A stretch of 36,383 bases of DNA from Pirellulales bacterium (GTDB lineage: Bacteria; Planctomycetota; Planctomycetia; Pirellulales; UBA7805), in assembly GCA_030751095.1 (NCBI GenBank), contig JASMGX010000002.1:30975-67357 (forward strand). Direction: 5' to 3'. Below, piece by piece: positions 1-7,039 of this stretch (positions are counted from its first letter, which is position 1; each line of letters begins with the position of its first letter). Position numbers and translations under genes: made by a program. Under the pieces are notes generated by a model, which did not search any database, was not told the origin of the DNA, and saw nothing but the letters and a program-made list of their open reading frames with translations.

Positions 1-92
1 CCCTCTCTAAAGAGCTTGCAGCAAGGGTGCAGCAAGGTTTTCCCCGGTTTGTGCCACAATCGCGCAACAGAGATGCGGCCTGATACTCCGCT

Positions 93-704
93 TCACTCTC
101 CAGGGCGATAGAGTTCCTGCACTTCGATCACTTTCTCGACGCTCCGCGGGGTCCAATACCGGATACTCTTGCCTTCGGCAACACGCATCCGCAGTTCGCT
201 GCTGCTGAACCCGACCAGCGGCATCTGTAATTGCTGCTCCTGATACTCGCTCAGCTGTTCGGAGCTAACGAGCGGTGCAAGAGGGCCAAAGTCGACCGCC
301 ACACCGGGACGGGCGACCACCAGGAGCGTTGCCAGTTGGCAGATCTCGCCGGGAGATTTCCAATTCGGAAAATCAACCAGTGAATCGGCCCCCATGATCA
401 GGAAACGTTCTGCATCCGGCTCCTGCTGGGCAATCATCTGCAGCGTCTCGAGTGTGTAGCTCACTCCACCCCGCTCACACTCCAACAGCGAGAGGTCAAA
501 ATGTGCATTTCCGGCAATTGCAAGGCGCAGCATTTCGATCCGCGCTGCGGTCGGCGCAACCGACTGGCCCTGTTTGTGAGGCGATTCTGCGGCCGGCATA
601 AACCAGACTTTATCGAGCCGGGCCTGCTGGTGCGCGGTTTGAGCGAGCAGGAGATGTCCGTAATGGACCGGATCAAAAGAACCCCCATACATTCCCAATC
701 GCAT
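93..704 (-). CDS. nadD: Nicotinate-nucleotide adenylyltransferase NadD
   Basis: This cytoplasmic enzyme of NAD biosynthesis transfers AMP from ATP to nicotinate mononucleotide, giving deamido-NAD. The 203-residue protein begins with the nucleotidyltransferase signature GGSFDPVHYGH at residues 7-17, which contains the HxGH-type motif (His14, His17). Near the C-terminus SSSELR (167-172) is the ISSTxIR-type ATP-binding motif. Length is normal for the family. The open frame extends 15 codons upstream to 749, but I chose the ATG at 704 because it has an AGAGAG ribosome-binding site 8 nt upstream and starts just before the signature, as in homologues. The gene is divergent from priA. Family assignment is firm; the exact start is inferred. 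Confidence 0.95.
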   Translation of the reverse strand: MRLGMYGGSFDPVHYGHLLLAQTAHQQARLDKVWFMPAAESPHKQGQSVAPTAARIEMLRLAIAGNAHFDLSLLECERGGVSYTLETLQMIAQQEPDAERFLIMGADSLVDFPNWKSPGEICQLATLLVVARPGVAVDFGPLAPLVSSEQLSEYQEQQLQMPLVGFSSSELRMRVAEGKSIRYWTPRSVEKVIEVQELYRPGE

Positions 705-842
705 CGCGGCGTCTCTCTGGTTTGCGAAAATGGCGACCGCATCGGCCACTCGTCAAAAAGCCCGCAATAGCCGACAATCGTTTTTCACGGGCCCACTCCA
801 ACTTAGCCAACAAACGCTCTTGCCGGTAGCTACCAGGACTCC

Positions 843-3128
843 ATGCCTGAGAAACAGCACAACTTGTTTGACGTCGAACCTCCCGAATGGGAAGCGGACG
901 CTGCAGAGGAACGTTGCGTGGCAACGGTCGTGCTGCCGACCGGCTTGACGAGGCCGCTCGATTACTCGGTTCCCGATACCTTGCGGGCCGAGCTGGAGCC
1001 GGGTCGTCGCGTGAGCGTACCCCTCGGCCGCGGCAATCGTAGCGTTATCGGCTACTGCGTGGCGATCGAAAACGACAAGCGGACGAACCGGCCCCTGAAA
1101 GAGATTGATGCGGTCCTCGACTCGCAACGACTGCTCTCACCCGGCCTGCTCCGACTCACCGAGTGGATGGCCGATTACTATCTTTGTCCCTGGGGGCAGG
1201 TACTCGATACGGTCATTCCCGCCGGCGTTCGCAGCGGCGCGGGAACGCGGCTCACCACGTTTCTGACAGTTCCCGAGGAAGTGGTCGCCAAGTCCGCGAG
1301 CTTGAAACTGCCGGCCAAACAGGCGGCCGCTTTAAAACATCTCCTCGCTGAGGCAAAACCGACCACACCAGGCGAGGTAGCCGAGGCGGTCGGCTGCACC
1401 CAGGCCCCGATCACCGCCCTGCGGCGCAAGGGTTTGATCCAGAGCGAGGTCCGGCGGGTAGGTTCGGTGGATGCCCAAGAGGATCAGGCCCCTGTCGAGC
1501 CGCACCTGAAAATGAACCCGGACCAGACCGCGGCATTGGCGGTGATTATGGAGAGTCTCCGCCGCGGCCAGCACGAAACAATCCTGATCCACGGGGTCAC
1601 GGGAAGCGGAAAAACAGAAGTCTACATGCAGGCGATCAGCGAGGTCATCAGCTACGGTCGTCAGGCCATTGTCCTGGTTCCGGAAATCAGCCTCACGCCC
1701 CAGACCGTGGCCCGCTTTCGCTCCCGCTTCGGTCGGGTCGCGGTCCTGCACAGCCACTTAAGCGACGTCGAGCGGCACCGCCAGTGGAGCCACATTGCCA
1801 GCGGCAACGTACCGGTTGTCGTCGGTGCCCGCAGCGCGGTCTTTGCACCGACGCCACAACTCGGGTTGATCGTGATCGATGAAGAGCACGAAACCAGCTT
1901 CAAACAGGATAGTGCCCCCCGCTACCACGCCCGCGAGGTGGCCGAGCGGCGGGCGAGCGCCGAAGGGATTCCCCTGCTGCTCGGTTCGGCAACCCCCTCA
2001 CTTGAGAGTTATGCGCGGAGCGAGGCGGGGCATTATCGGCTGGTCGAAATGCCCCAACGGATCTTCAATCGCCCGCTGCCCACCGTAGCGACGATCGATC
2101 TCTGCTCGCACCGGCAGGACCGCCACGCCCGCGGAGCGATCAGCCGCCAACTGCACAACGCGATGGCCGAAGCGCTCCGCGACGGCGGGCAGGTGATCCT
2201 ATTGCTCAATCGCCGCGGTTTTTCTACCCACATCCAGTGTCCCTCCTGCGGAGAGGTGCTGCGCTGTCCGGAATGTGAAATCGCCTTGACCCACCACCGG
2301 AAAAAACAGCTTGCCCTCTGCCACTACTGCGACCATCAGACCCCGGCCCCCGACCGCTGCGCCGCCTGCGGCTTTACCGGATTGCGTTTCAGCGGGCAGG
2401 GTACCGAGCGGCTTGAGGACGAGGTTCGGAGGAGGTTTCCGGACGAGAACTGTTTGAGGATGGATACCGACACCATGCAGCGGCGGGGCAGCCATGAGGA
2501 GGCGTTGGCAAAATTCCGCGACGGTGAAGTCCGCATCCTGCTCGGCACCCAGATGATCGCCAAGGGGCTCGATTTTCCCAACGTCACGCTCGTCGGTGTG
2601 ATCAACGCCGACACCGCACTGCATCTTCCCGATTTCCGGGCCGCCGAGCGGACCTTCCAACTCGTCACTCAGGTGGCCGGTCGCACGGGGCGAAGCGAGC
2701 GGGGCGGGCACGTGTTGGTCCAGACCTGCCAACCGGAACATCCTGCGATCCAAGCCGCGATCCGACACGATTATGTGCGGTTTGCCGGCGGCGAGCTTCC
2801 TCTGCGCAAAGCGCTCCGCTATCCCCCGTTCGGATCGATGCTGCGGATTGTGGTCCGCGGTCCGAGTGAGGTGACTGCCCGTGAATTTGCCACAACCCTC
2901 TCAGAGCGAATACGGCAGGCGGGTGAAGAATCGGACATCTGCCTCCGGCTGCTCGGCCCGGCGCCGGCCCCCTTTGCAAAACTTCGCGGTAAGTATCGCT
3001 TTGCGATCCAGTTGCAAGCCTCTCAGGAGGATTCGATCAGCCACCTCGTCGCGGCAGCTACCGAAAAGATCAAACCACCCGACGGGGTGCAGTGGATCGC
3101 AGATGTCGATCCGATCGACATGATGTGA
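843..3128 (+). CDS. priA: Primosomal protein N' (replication restart helicase PriA)
   Basis: PriA is a 3'-5' superfamily 2 helicase that recognises stalled forks and reloads the replicative helicase. The 761-residue protein shows the N-terminal 3'-BD region, Walker A GVTGSGKT at 251-258, a DEEH Walker B box at 346-349 and the PriA zinc-binding insertion. The insertion has eight cysteines in paired CxxC motifs (466/469, 475/478, 493/496, 506/509). Helicase motifs V and VI follow in the GTQMIAKGLDFP and VAGRTGR regions. E. coli PriA is about 730 residues, so this is full length. The ATG at 843 gives the usual N-terminus. Upstream, nadD is divergent and the 138-bp gap should hold both promoters. 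I see no defect. Confidence 0.97.
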   Translation: MPEKQHNLFDVEPPEWEADAAEERCVATVVLPTGLTRPLDYSVPDTLRAELEPGRRVSVPLGRGNRSVIGYCVAIENDKRTNRPLKEIDAVLDSQRLLSPGLLRLTEWMADYYLCPWGQVLDTVIPAGVRSGAGTRLTTFLTVPEEVVAKSASLKLPAKQAAALKHLLAEAKPTTPGEVAEAVGCTQAPITALRRKGLIQSEVRRVGSVDAQEDQAPVEPHLKMNPDQTAALAVIMESLRRGQHETILIHGVTGSGKTEVYMQAISEVISYGRQAIVLVPEISLTPQTVARFRSRFGRVAVLHSHLSDVERHRQWSHIASGNVPVVVGARSAVFAPTPQLGLIVIDEEHETSFKQDSAPRYHAREVAERRASAEGIPLLLGSATPSLESYARSEAGHYRLVEMPQRIFNRPLPTVATIDLCSHRQDRHARGAISRQLHNAMAEALRDGGQVILLLNRRGFSTHIQCPSCGEVLRCPECEIALTHHRKKQLALCHYCDHQTPAPDRCAACGFTGLRFSGQGTERLEDEVRRRFPDENCLRMDTDTMQRRGSHEEALAKFRDGEVRILLGTQMIAKGLDFPNVTLVGVINADTALHLPDFRAAERTFQLVTQVAGRTGRSERGGHVLVQTCQPEHPAIQAAIRHDYVRFAGGELPLRKALRYPPFGSMLRIVVRGPSEVTAREFATTLSERIRQAGEESDICLRLLGPAPAPFAKLRGKYRFAIQLQASQEDSISHLVAAATEKIKPPDGVQWIADVDPIDMM

Positions 3129-3166
3129 CGGCATTTTCCGGGACCGACGAAGAATCGGAGTGGGGA

Positions 3167-3195
3167 TTGCTCTGGGGAGATGCTCCAGATAGTCT
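3167..3195 (+). promoter_or_regulatory. Candidate promoter of tRNA-Thr
   Basis: TTGCTC (3167-3172), a 17-bp spacer and TAGTCT (3190-3195) lie at the right distance for transcription to begin a few bases before the tRNA at 3206. The -10 matches only half of the consensus, so this is a weak call based mainly on position. Confidence 0.3.
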
Positions 3196-3205
3196 GGTAT
3201 TTCAC

Positions 3206-3278
3206 GCCAGAGTAGCTCAGTTGGCAGAGCAGCTCATTCGTAATGAGCAGGTCATCGGTTCGAGTCCGATCTCTGGCT
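3206..3278 (+). tRNA. tRNA-Thr, anticodon CGU
   Basis: A complete cloverleaf can be folded by eye. The acceptor arm GCCAGAG pairs with CTCTGGC. The D arm is GCTC/GAGC. The anticodon stem GCTCA/TGAGC encloses the loop TTCGTAA, giving anticodon CGT (CGU), which reads the ACG threonine codon. The T arm ATCGG/CCGAT encloses TTCGAGT. The discriminator base is T at 3278. The CCA end is not encoded, so it must be added after transcription. The opposite-strand PEP-CTERM gene ends at 3284, only 5 nt beyond the tRNA. Confidence 0.97.
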
Positions 3279-3283
3279 CTTCT

Positions 3284-4570
3284 TTAGCCTCTTCGATGAC
3301 CGCCACGCCGCCATCGCGGCAGCAGTGCCAGGCCGAGCAGCGCGAGAAGCATCGCCGCCGGTTCGGGGACCGCATAGAGCGGGCTTGCCAGATAGTCTTG
3401 CAACTCCGCTTCGCTGGCTACCCAGTAATCGGCACCCGGAGGAAGTACCAATTCCGTGAAACTGCGGACGGACCATGTGTCGGTCGGGGCCAAGGTCCGC
3501 ATCGTCGCATATTGGGCGGCATCGTAACCGTAGAACCAATCGTAGGTGTAGCCCATCCCCGTCCAGGGAAAGGCTCCTGTCGCTGTGTTATTATTCCACC
3601 AATTTTTGTACCACGCTTCATACGTCTCCGTATAAAACACATCAACCGCAGGTGAAAAATCTACGAAAGCTAAATTGTCCTCTTGGGCCTGACTCCAACT
3701 TAAATCAATATTCACCGGTGCGTTCTCAGGTTGTGCACCAGGCCCGGCGGGGCGCACTGAAACGTTCGAGTCGTAATGCGACGAAACACTCGTATGAAAG
3801 ATTTCGTCTTCGTTCACCCAAACATCCGCCACGCGATAAAAATTGCCAAACCCATAGTTATCGCCACTTGCCGGATCTGGGTTGCTGAAATATCCGTTGA
3901 GCATCCCCAGCGACGCTGCCGCACGATTGTAAGGATTGCCCGCCTCTTCGTATTGCGACCAATGGACGTTGTCCTGATAAAACTGCCCCCAGTGTCGATA
4001 CTTTAATTCGCCGAGTGTGAGTGGATGCGTTGCGGGCGCCGCCTGACGATGATCGTAGGCCGCCTTGTAGTAATCTTCCGGGGCGTACTGCGTCCACTGA
4101 TCTTTGCGGGCATTCATGTATTGATGTAGCTGACCGTGCGGCGTAAACCACAACTCCCACGGATCATTGACATACTTTTCTGCACGCGGGACGAATGCAC
4201 TGTTGAGCCCCCACGGCTCGCCCGGCATATAGACCGCATGCTGGCCGATCGGATGTTCTGCCGGATAGAGTGTGGAAAGCAGTACCTGCGTTTTTCCTCC
4301 GTGGACGCGTCGGGTAAGACCACTGACCGCCGTCAGGTCGGCATCACTCATGGTTGAGAGCAGACCGGCCTCGGTAGAACTAAAACCTTTGATGTACTTC
4401 GCGGCGTTCCCATAATGCTCCGCCGTCACCGTACTGTCAAACATACTCCCATCGGTCCAGTAGTCTTCACCGAGAGCATCAGATGCCGCGAACGGACTCT
4501 GAAGAAAAGCAAACAGCAATCCCGCGAAGAGCGCGGGGCTGAGAGAAATGATAAACGAAACTCTGCGCAC
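3284..4570 (-). CDS. PEP-CTERM anchored protein of unknown function, Trp/Tyr-rich
   Basis: This is an exported 428-residue protein. An N-terminal signal peptide (about residues 1-29) is followed by a long soluble region. The C-terminus has a classic PEP-CTERM sorting tag: VPEP at 401-404, a hydrophobic helix and the basic tail RWRRGGHRRG. In this system the tag is processed by an exosortase and the protein is delivered to the envelope or exopolysaccharide. The body contains no cysteine and is unusually rich in tryptophan, tyrosine, asparagine and histidine, especially at about residues 130-370. I recognise no catalytic domain there. The start is GTG with AGGG 8 nt upstream; no in-frame ATG gives a better signal peptide. 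Function is unknown. Confidence 0.82.
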   Translation of the reverse strand: MRRVSFIISLSPALFAGLLFAFLQSPFAASDALGEDYWTDGSMFDSTVTAEHYGNAAKYIKGFSSTEAGLLSTMSDADLTAVSGLTRRVHGGKTQVLLSTLYPAEHPIGQHAVYMPGEPWGLNSAFVPRAEKYVNDPWELWFTPHGQLHQYMNARKDQWTQYAPEDYYKAAYDHRQAAPATHPLTLGELKYRHWGQFYQDNVHWSQYEEAGNPYNRAAASLGMLNGYFSNPDPASGDNYGFGNFYRVADVWVNEDEIFHTSVSSHYDSNVSVRPAGPGAQPENAPVNIDLSWSQAQEDNLAFVDFSPAVDVFYTETYEAWYKNWWNNNTATGAFPWTGMGYTYDWFYGYDAAQYATMRTLAPTDTWSVRSFTELVLPPGADYWVASEAELQDYLASPLYAVPEPAAMLLALLGLALLPRWRRGGHRRG

Positions 4571-4626
4571 GAGCCGACCCTAAAGGTGTGAAAGGAATTT
4601 CACGAAGAAATAAAACTTCTGCGATT

Positions 4627-4654
4627 AGTCTAACAGAGGAAGCGCTGATTTCAA
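4627..4654 (-). promoter_or_regulatory. Candidate sigma70-type promoter of the PEP-CTERM gene
   Basis: On the minus strand, TTGAAA (4649-4654), a 16-bp spacer and TAGACT (4627-4632) match the consensus at 5 of 6 and 4 of 6 bases. Transcription would begin near 4620, leaving a leader of about 50 nt before the GTG at 4570. This is sequence-only evidence. Confidence 0.4.
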
Positions 4655-4700
4655 TTGAAATTGCGCATCGAGGTGCAATATCAGAGACGTACTTCTCCGC

Positions 4701-4891
4701 TCAGGCCAACATTCCTTTTACGACGTTGCCATCCAAATTCGCCAGGCGATTAGTCGCACCCCGCATGGTGGCAGGTGAGCTGCTCGTGGTTGATGCCGAG
4801 CAGGCGCAACATCGTCGCCTGCAGATTGTGGACATGGACCGGATTTTCTGCCGCCTCGTAACCGAACTCGTCGCTCGCGCCGTAGATGATT
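4701..4891 (-). pseudogene. Remnant of a DUF1501 gene (C-terminal 60-65 codons, frameshifted)
   Basis: This stretch aligns closely, base for base, with the 3' end of the intact DUF1501 gene about 900 bp away (5614-5805). Both end in the peptide NVVKGMLA and a TGA stop. One extra T at about 4750 throws the frame, so the peptide matching HHAGRDYRL is scrambled while the bases on both sides still match. Homology stops abruptly at about 4891. Nothing of the N-terminal four fifths is present. It is a dead gene end, probably left by a tandem duplication and deletion. Confidence 0.85.
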
Positions 4892-4905
4892 GTGTATTTA
4901 AATTT

Positions 4906-5235
4906 CTACCTATAATAACCGTGCCTAAAATAACCGTACCGCGAGTATGGAAATGTATACACAGGTCGCGGAGAATAATATCTAATTCTTCGGCGCGAAG
5001 GGTTGATTGTAACGGCTGGTGTTCTCTTGGTAGGCTTCATCTCACCAGGTCCGCTGCCGTATCCCGGCACCGCCCAAGTTGGGCCTCCTTCATATCCGGG
5101 CAAAACGCTTCTGTAATAGGCGTCAATTTGCTTTTGCTGCCTTAAGTCAACACCTCCCTGTTGCCTTTTATGGCCTTCACAAAAAGCCGCGGAGGGCAAC
5201 AAGAACAAAGCCGTAAATAATATCATTTTTTTCAT
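4906..5235 (-). CDS. Small secreted Arg/Tyr-rich protein, function unknown
   Basis: The predicted product has 109 residues. It begins with a clear signal peptide: MKK, a hydrophobic run, then AAFCEG at about residues 16-21, where cleavage is expected. The mature part is rich in glycine, proline and glutamine at first. Its last 30 residues are dominated by arginine and tyrosine, with RYGYFRHGYYR at the very end. A frame 10 codons longer exists, but the ATG at 5235 is preceded by GGAAAG at good spacing and starts the signal peptide exactly. The gene sits in AT-rich DNA between a dead DUF1501 end (14 nt beyond its stop) and the live DUF1501 gene. I recognise no family. Confidence 0.62.
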   Translation of the reverse strand: MKKMILFTALFLLPSAAFCEGHKRQQGGVDLRQQKQIDAYYRSVLPGYEGGPTWAVPGYGSGPGEMKPTKRTPAVTINPSRRRIRYYSPRPVYTFPYSRYGYFRHGYYR

Positions 5236-5613
5236 ATCACTTTCCTTTCCATTTTGCGTACACAAGTTCTTTCTGAATCATTTTCGAAAAATTAAATTTG
5301 TCCGCCCAAGACCTAGACGATCACATGACATTTGGTAGCCCTTTATTTCCGGTCCGTACAACCGGTTCTCGGGGTGTTGGATGTGTTGCCGGTACCAAAA
5401 GTTCCCCGAGGGGGCAGAAAAAACCAATGTTTTTAATATTTAGGATTATTGAATAATGTGGGAACTTTTTGTCCGGGTGGTGCGTCTGAATAGACTGCAC
5501 GCATCCGTTTAATTGCTCCGTGATGATCCATCGAACGGCTCATCGGTAGGCTCAACGCCGGGACCGGCTGATTCAGGAATTTCAAGTTGCCGATTGCCGA
5601 GCCAAAAGCCCGC
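5236..5613. other. AT-rich intergenic region without a gene
   Basis: I see no convincing coding frame. Base composition is visibly lower in GC than in the flanking genes. Two inverted repeats share bases: 5368-5374 can pair with 5404-5410, and 5397-5406 can pair with 5460-5469 (followed by a T run). These pairings exclude each other, but no plus-strand gene lies nearby that such a switch could control. Confidence 0.5.
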
Positions 5614-7038
5614 TCAGGCCAACATTCCCTTCACGACGTTGCCGCCCAGATTCGTCAGGCGATAGTCGCGGCCCGCATGGTGGTAGGTGAGCTGCTCGTG
5701 GTTGATGCCGAGCAGGTGCAGCATCGTCGCCTGTAGATCATTGACGTGGACCGGGTCCTCAACCGCCCGGTAACCAAACTCGTCGCTCGCGCCGAAGACG
5801 ATGCCCGACCGGATACCACCGCCGGCAAGAATCACGTTGCAACAGTGCGGGTTGTGGTTTCGGCCGGTCCGCACTGTGCCCTCCATCTCCCCCTGGGCCG
5901 TCGGCATCCGGCCGAACTCGCCGCACATGACCACCAGCGTCTCATCGAGCAGGCCCCGCGCGGAGAGATCGGTGAGCAGGGCCGAGATCGCCCGGTCGCA
6001 GTGGCGGGCCACCGGCTCGAGCGACGTAAGGTTTTCATGGCTGTCGAACGGCTGGTTGTGGTAGGGCCAGACCTGCACGAACCGCACGCCCCGCTCGATC
6101 AAGCGGCGCGCAAGGAGCATCTGCTGTGCGGGCTTCGTATCGCCGTAGAGCCGATGGATGTAGTCCGGCTCGCGAGCGAGATCAAACGCCTCGGTCGCCG
6201 CCGACTGCATCCGGTAGGCCATTTCGTACGATTGGATCCGCCCCTCCAGCGTCGGATCCCCCCCCCGCTCGGCCAGATGCCGGCGGTTGAGCTTGTGCAA
6301 CAGGTCGATCTGACGACGGTGGTCCGGACCGCTCAAAAAGGGATTGCGGACGTTGCGGATCAGTTTTTCGACGTCCCGGATCTCTCCCGTATCGACCAGC
6401 GTCCCCTGATAGATCGGCGGCATGAACCCCGCCCGCCATCCGGTCGAGCCATCCTCGGGAAGCTGCCCGTTGCCGGGACAGAGTGCGACAAATGCCGGTA
6501 GACTTTCGTTCTCGCTCCCCAGGCCGTAGGTGACCCAGGCCCCGGCCGATGGAGAATTCTGCGCGATCGAACCGCAGTGCCAGAGCTGTCGGGCGTCGCC
6601 ATGTTCGGGAGAATCGGTATGCATCGACTGCACCACGCAGACCTCGTCGATCTTGCGGCCGAGATTCTCGAACAGGTCACTGACCATCAGGCCGTTGCTG
6701 CCATAGCGTTTGAACGCAAACGGAGAGGGGAGCGCAATGCCCTTGCGGTCGTCCCCATCCGGTCCGAGCTCCGGAAGCGCCTTTCCGGCATGCTTCGCGA
6801 GGGCCGGTTTGTAGTCGAAGCTGTCGAGGTGCGAAAGCCCGCCGTTGAGAAACAGATGGATCACCCGCTTGGCTCGCGGCGCAAAATGCGGCGGCGTCGC
6901 TGCAAGTGGCGAGCGGGCCGCATGCGCCTTCTGCTCCTCTCCGAGCAGCAGCCCGAGAGAGAGCCCGGCCATCCCGAGACCACAGCGCGTGAGCGCTTCG
7001 CGGCGCGATACGGCAAGTGGTAATGGTCGATCTTTCAT
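5614..7038 (-). CDS. DUF1501 family protein, Tat-type export (first cassette)
   Basis: DUF1501 proteins are abundant in planctomycetes. They are distantly related to the alkaline phosphatase/sulfatase fold and have no proven reaction. This 474-residue copy starts MKDRPLPLAVSRREAL, a twin-arginine type signal, followed by a hydrophobic stretch up to about residue 40. Family landmarks follow: NGGLSHLDSFDYKP, CGEFGRMPT, GRNHNPHCC and GIVFGASDEFGYRA near the C-terminus. The open frame extends 67 codons upstream, but the ATG at 7038 is the natural start: it lies one base after the stop of the upstream PSCyt1 gene (TGA-C-ATG), which suggests translational coupling. A G9 run (6258-6266 on the plus strand as C9) lies in the coding region. 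The 3' end was duplicated and survives as a dead copy at 4701. Confidence 0.92.
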   Translation of the reverse strand: MKDRPLPLAVSRREALTRCGLGMAGLSLGLLLGEEQKAHAARSPLAATPPHFAPRAKRVIHLFLNGGLSHLDSFDYKPALAKHAGKALPELGPDGDDRKGIALPSPFAFKRYGSNGLMVSDLFENLGRKIDEVCVVQSMHTDSPEHGDARQLWHCGSIAQNSPSAGAWVTYGLGSENESLPAFVALCPGNGQLPEDGSTGWRAGFMPPIYQGTLVDTGEIRDVEKLIRNVRNPFLSGPDHRRQIDLLHKLNRRHLAERGGDPTLEGRIQSYEMAYRMQSAATEAFDLAREPDYIHRLYGDTKPAQQMLLARRLIERGVRFVQVWPYHNQPFDSHENLTSLEPVARHCDRAISALLTDLSARGLLDETLVVMCGEFGRMPTAQGEMEGTVRTGRNHNPHCCNVILAGGGIRSGIVFGASDEFGYRAVEDPVHVNDLQATMLHLLGINHEQLTYHHAGRDYRLTNLGGNVVKGMLA

Positions 7039-7039
7039 G

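Noticed and set aside
3171-3189. Hairpin after priA as a terminator
   Set aside because: The 7-bp stem includes a G-T pair and has no T tract after it; it overlaps the presumed tRNA promoter spacer.
3092-3655. A 187-codon plus-strand frame over the tRNA-Thr gene
   Set aside because: It contains the whole tRNA gene and then runs antisense to the PEP-CTERM gene. No ribosome-binding site or family similarity.
4588-5145. A 185-codon plus-strand open frame
   Set aside because: It runs antisense through the DUF1501 remnant and the small secreted protein gene; the peptide has no signal or domain and changes character at the remnant border.
5368-5469. Mutually exclusive hairpins resembling a riboswitch or attenuator
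   Set aside because: The stems are short with loops up to 53 bases and no plus-strand gene follows within kilobases, so there is nothing to regulate in that direction.
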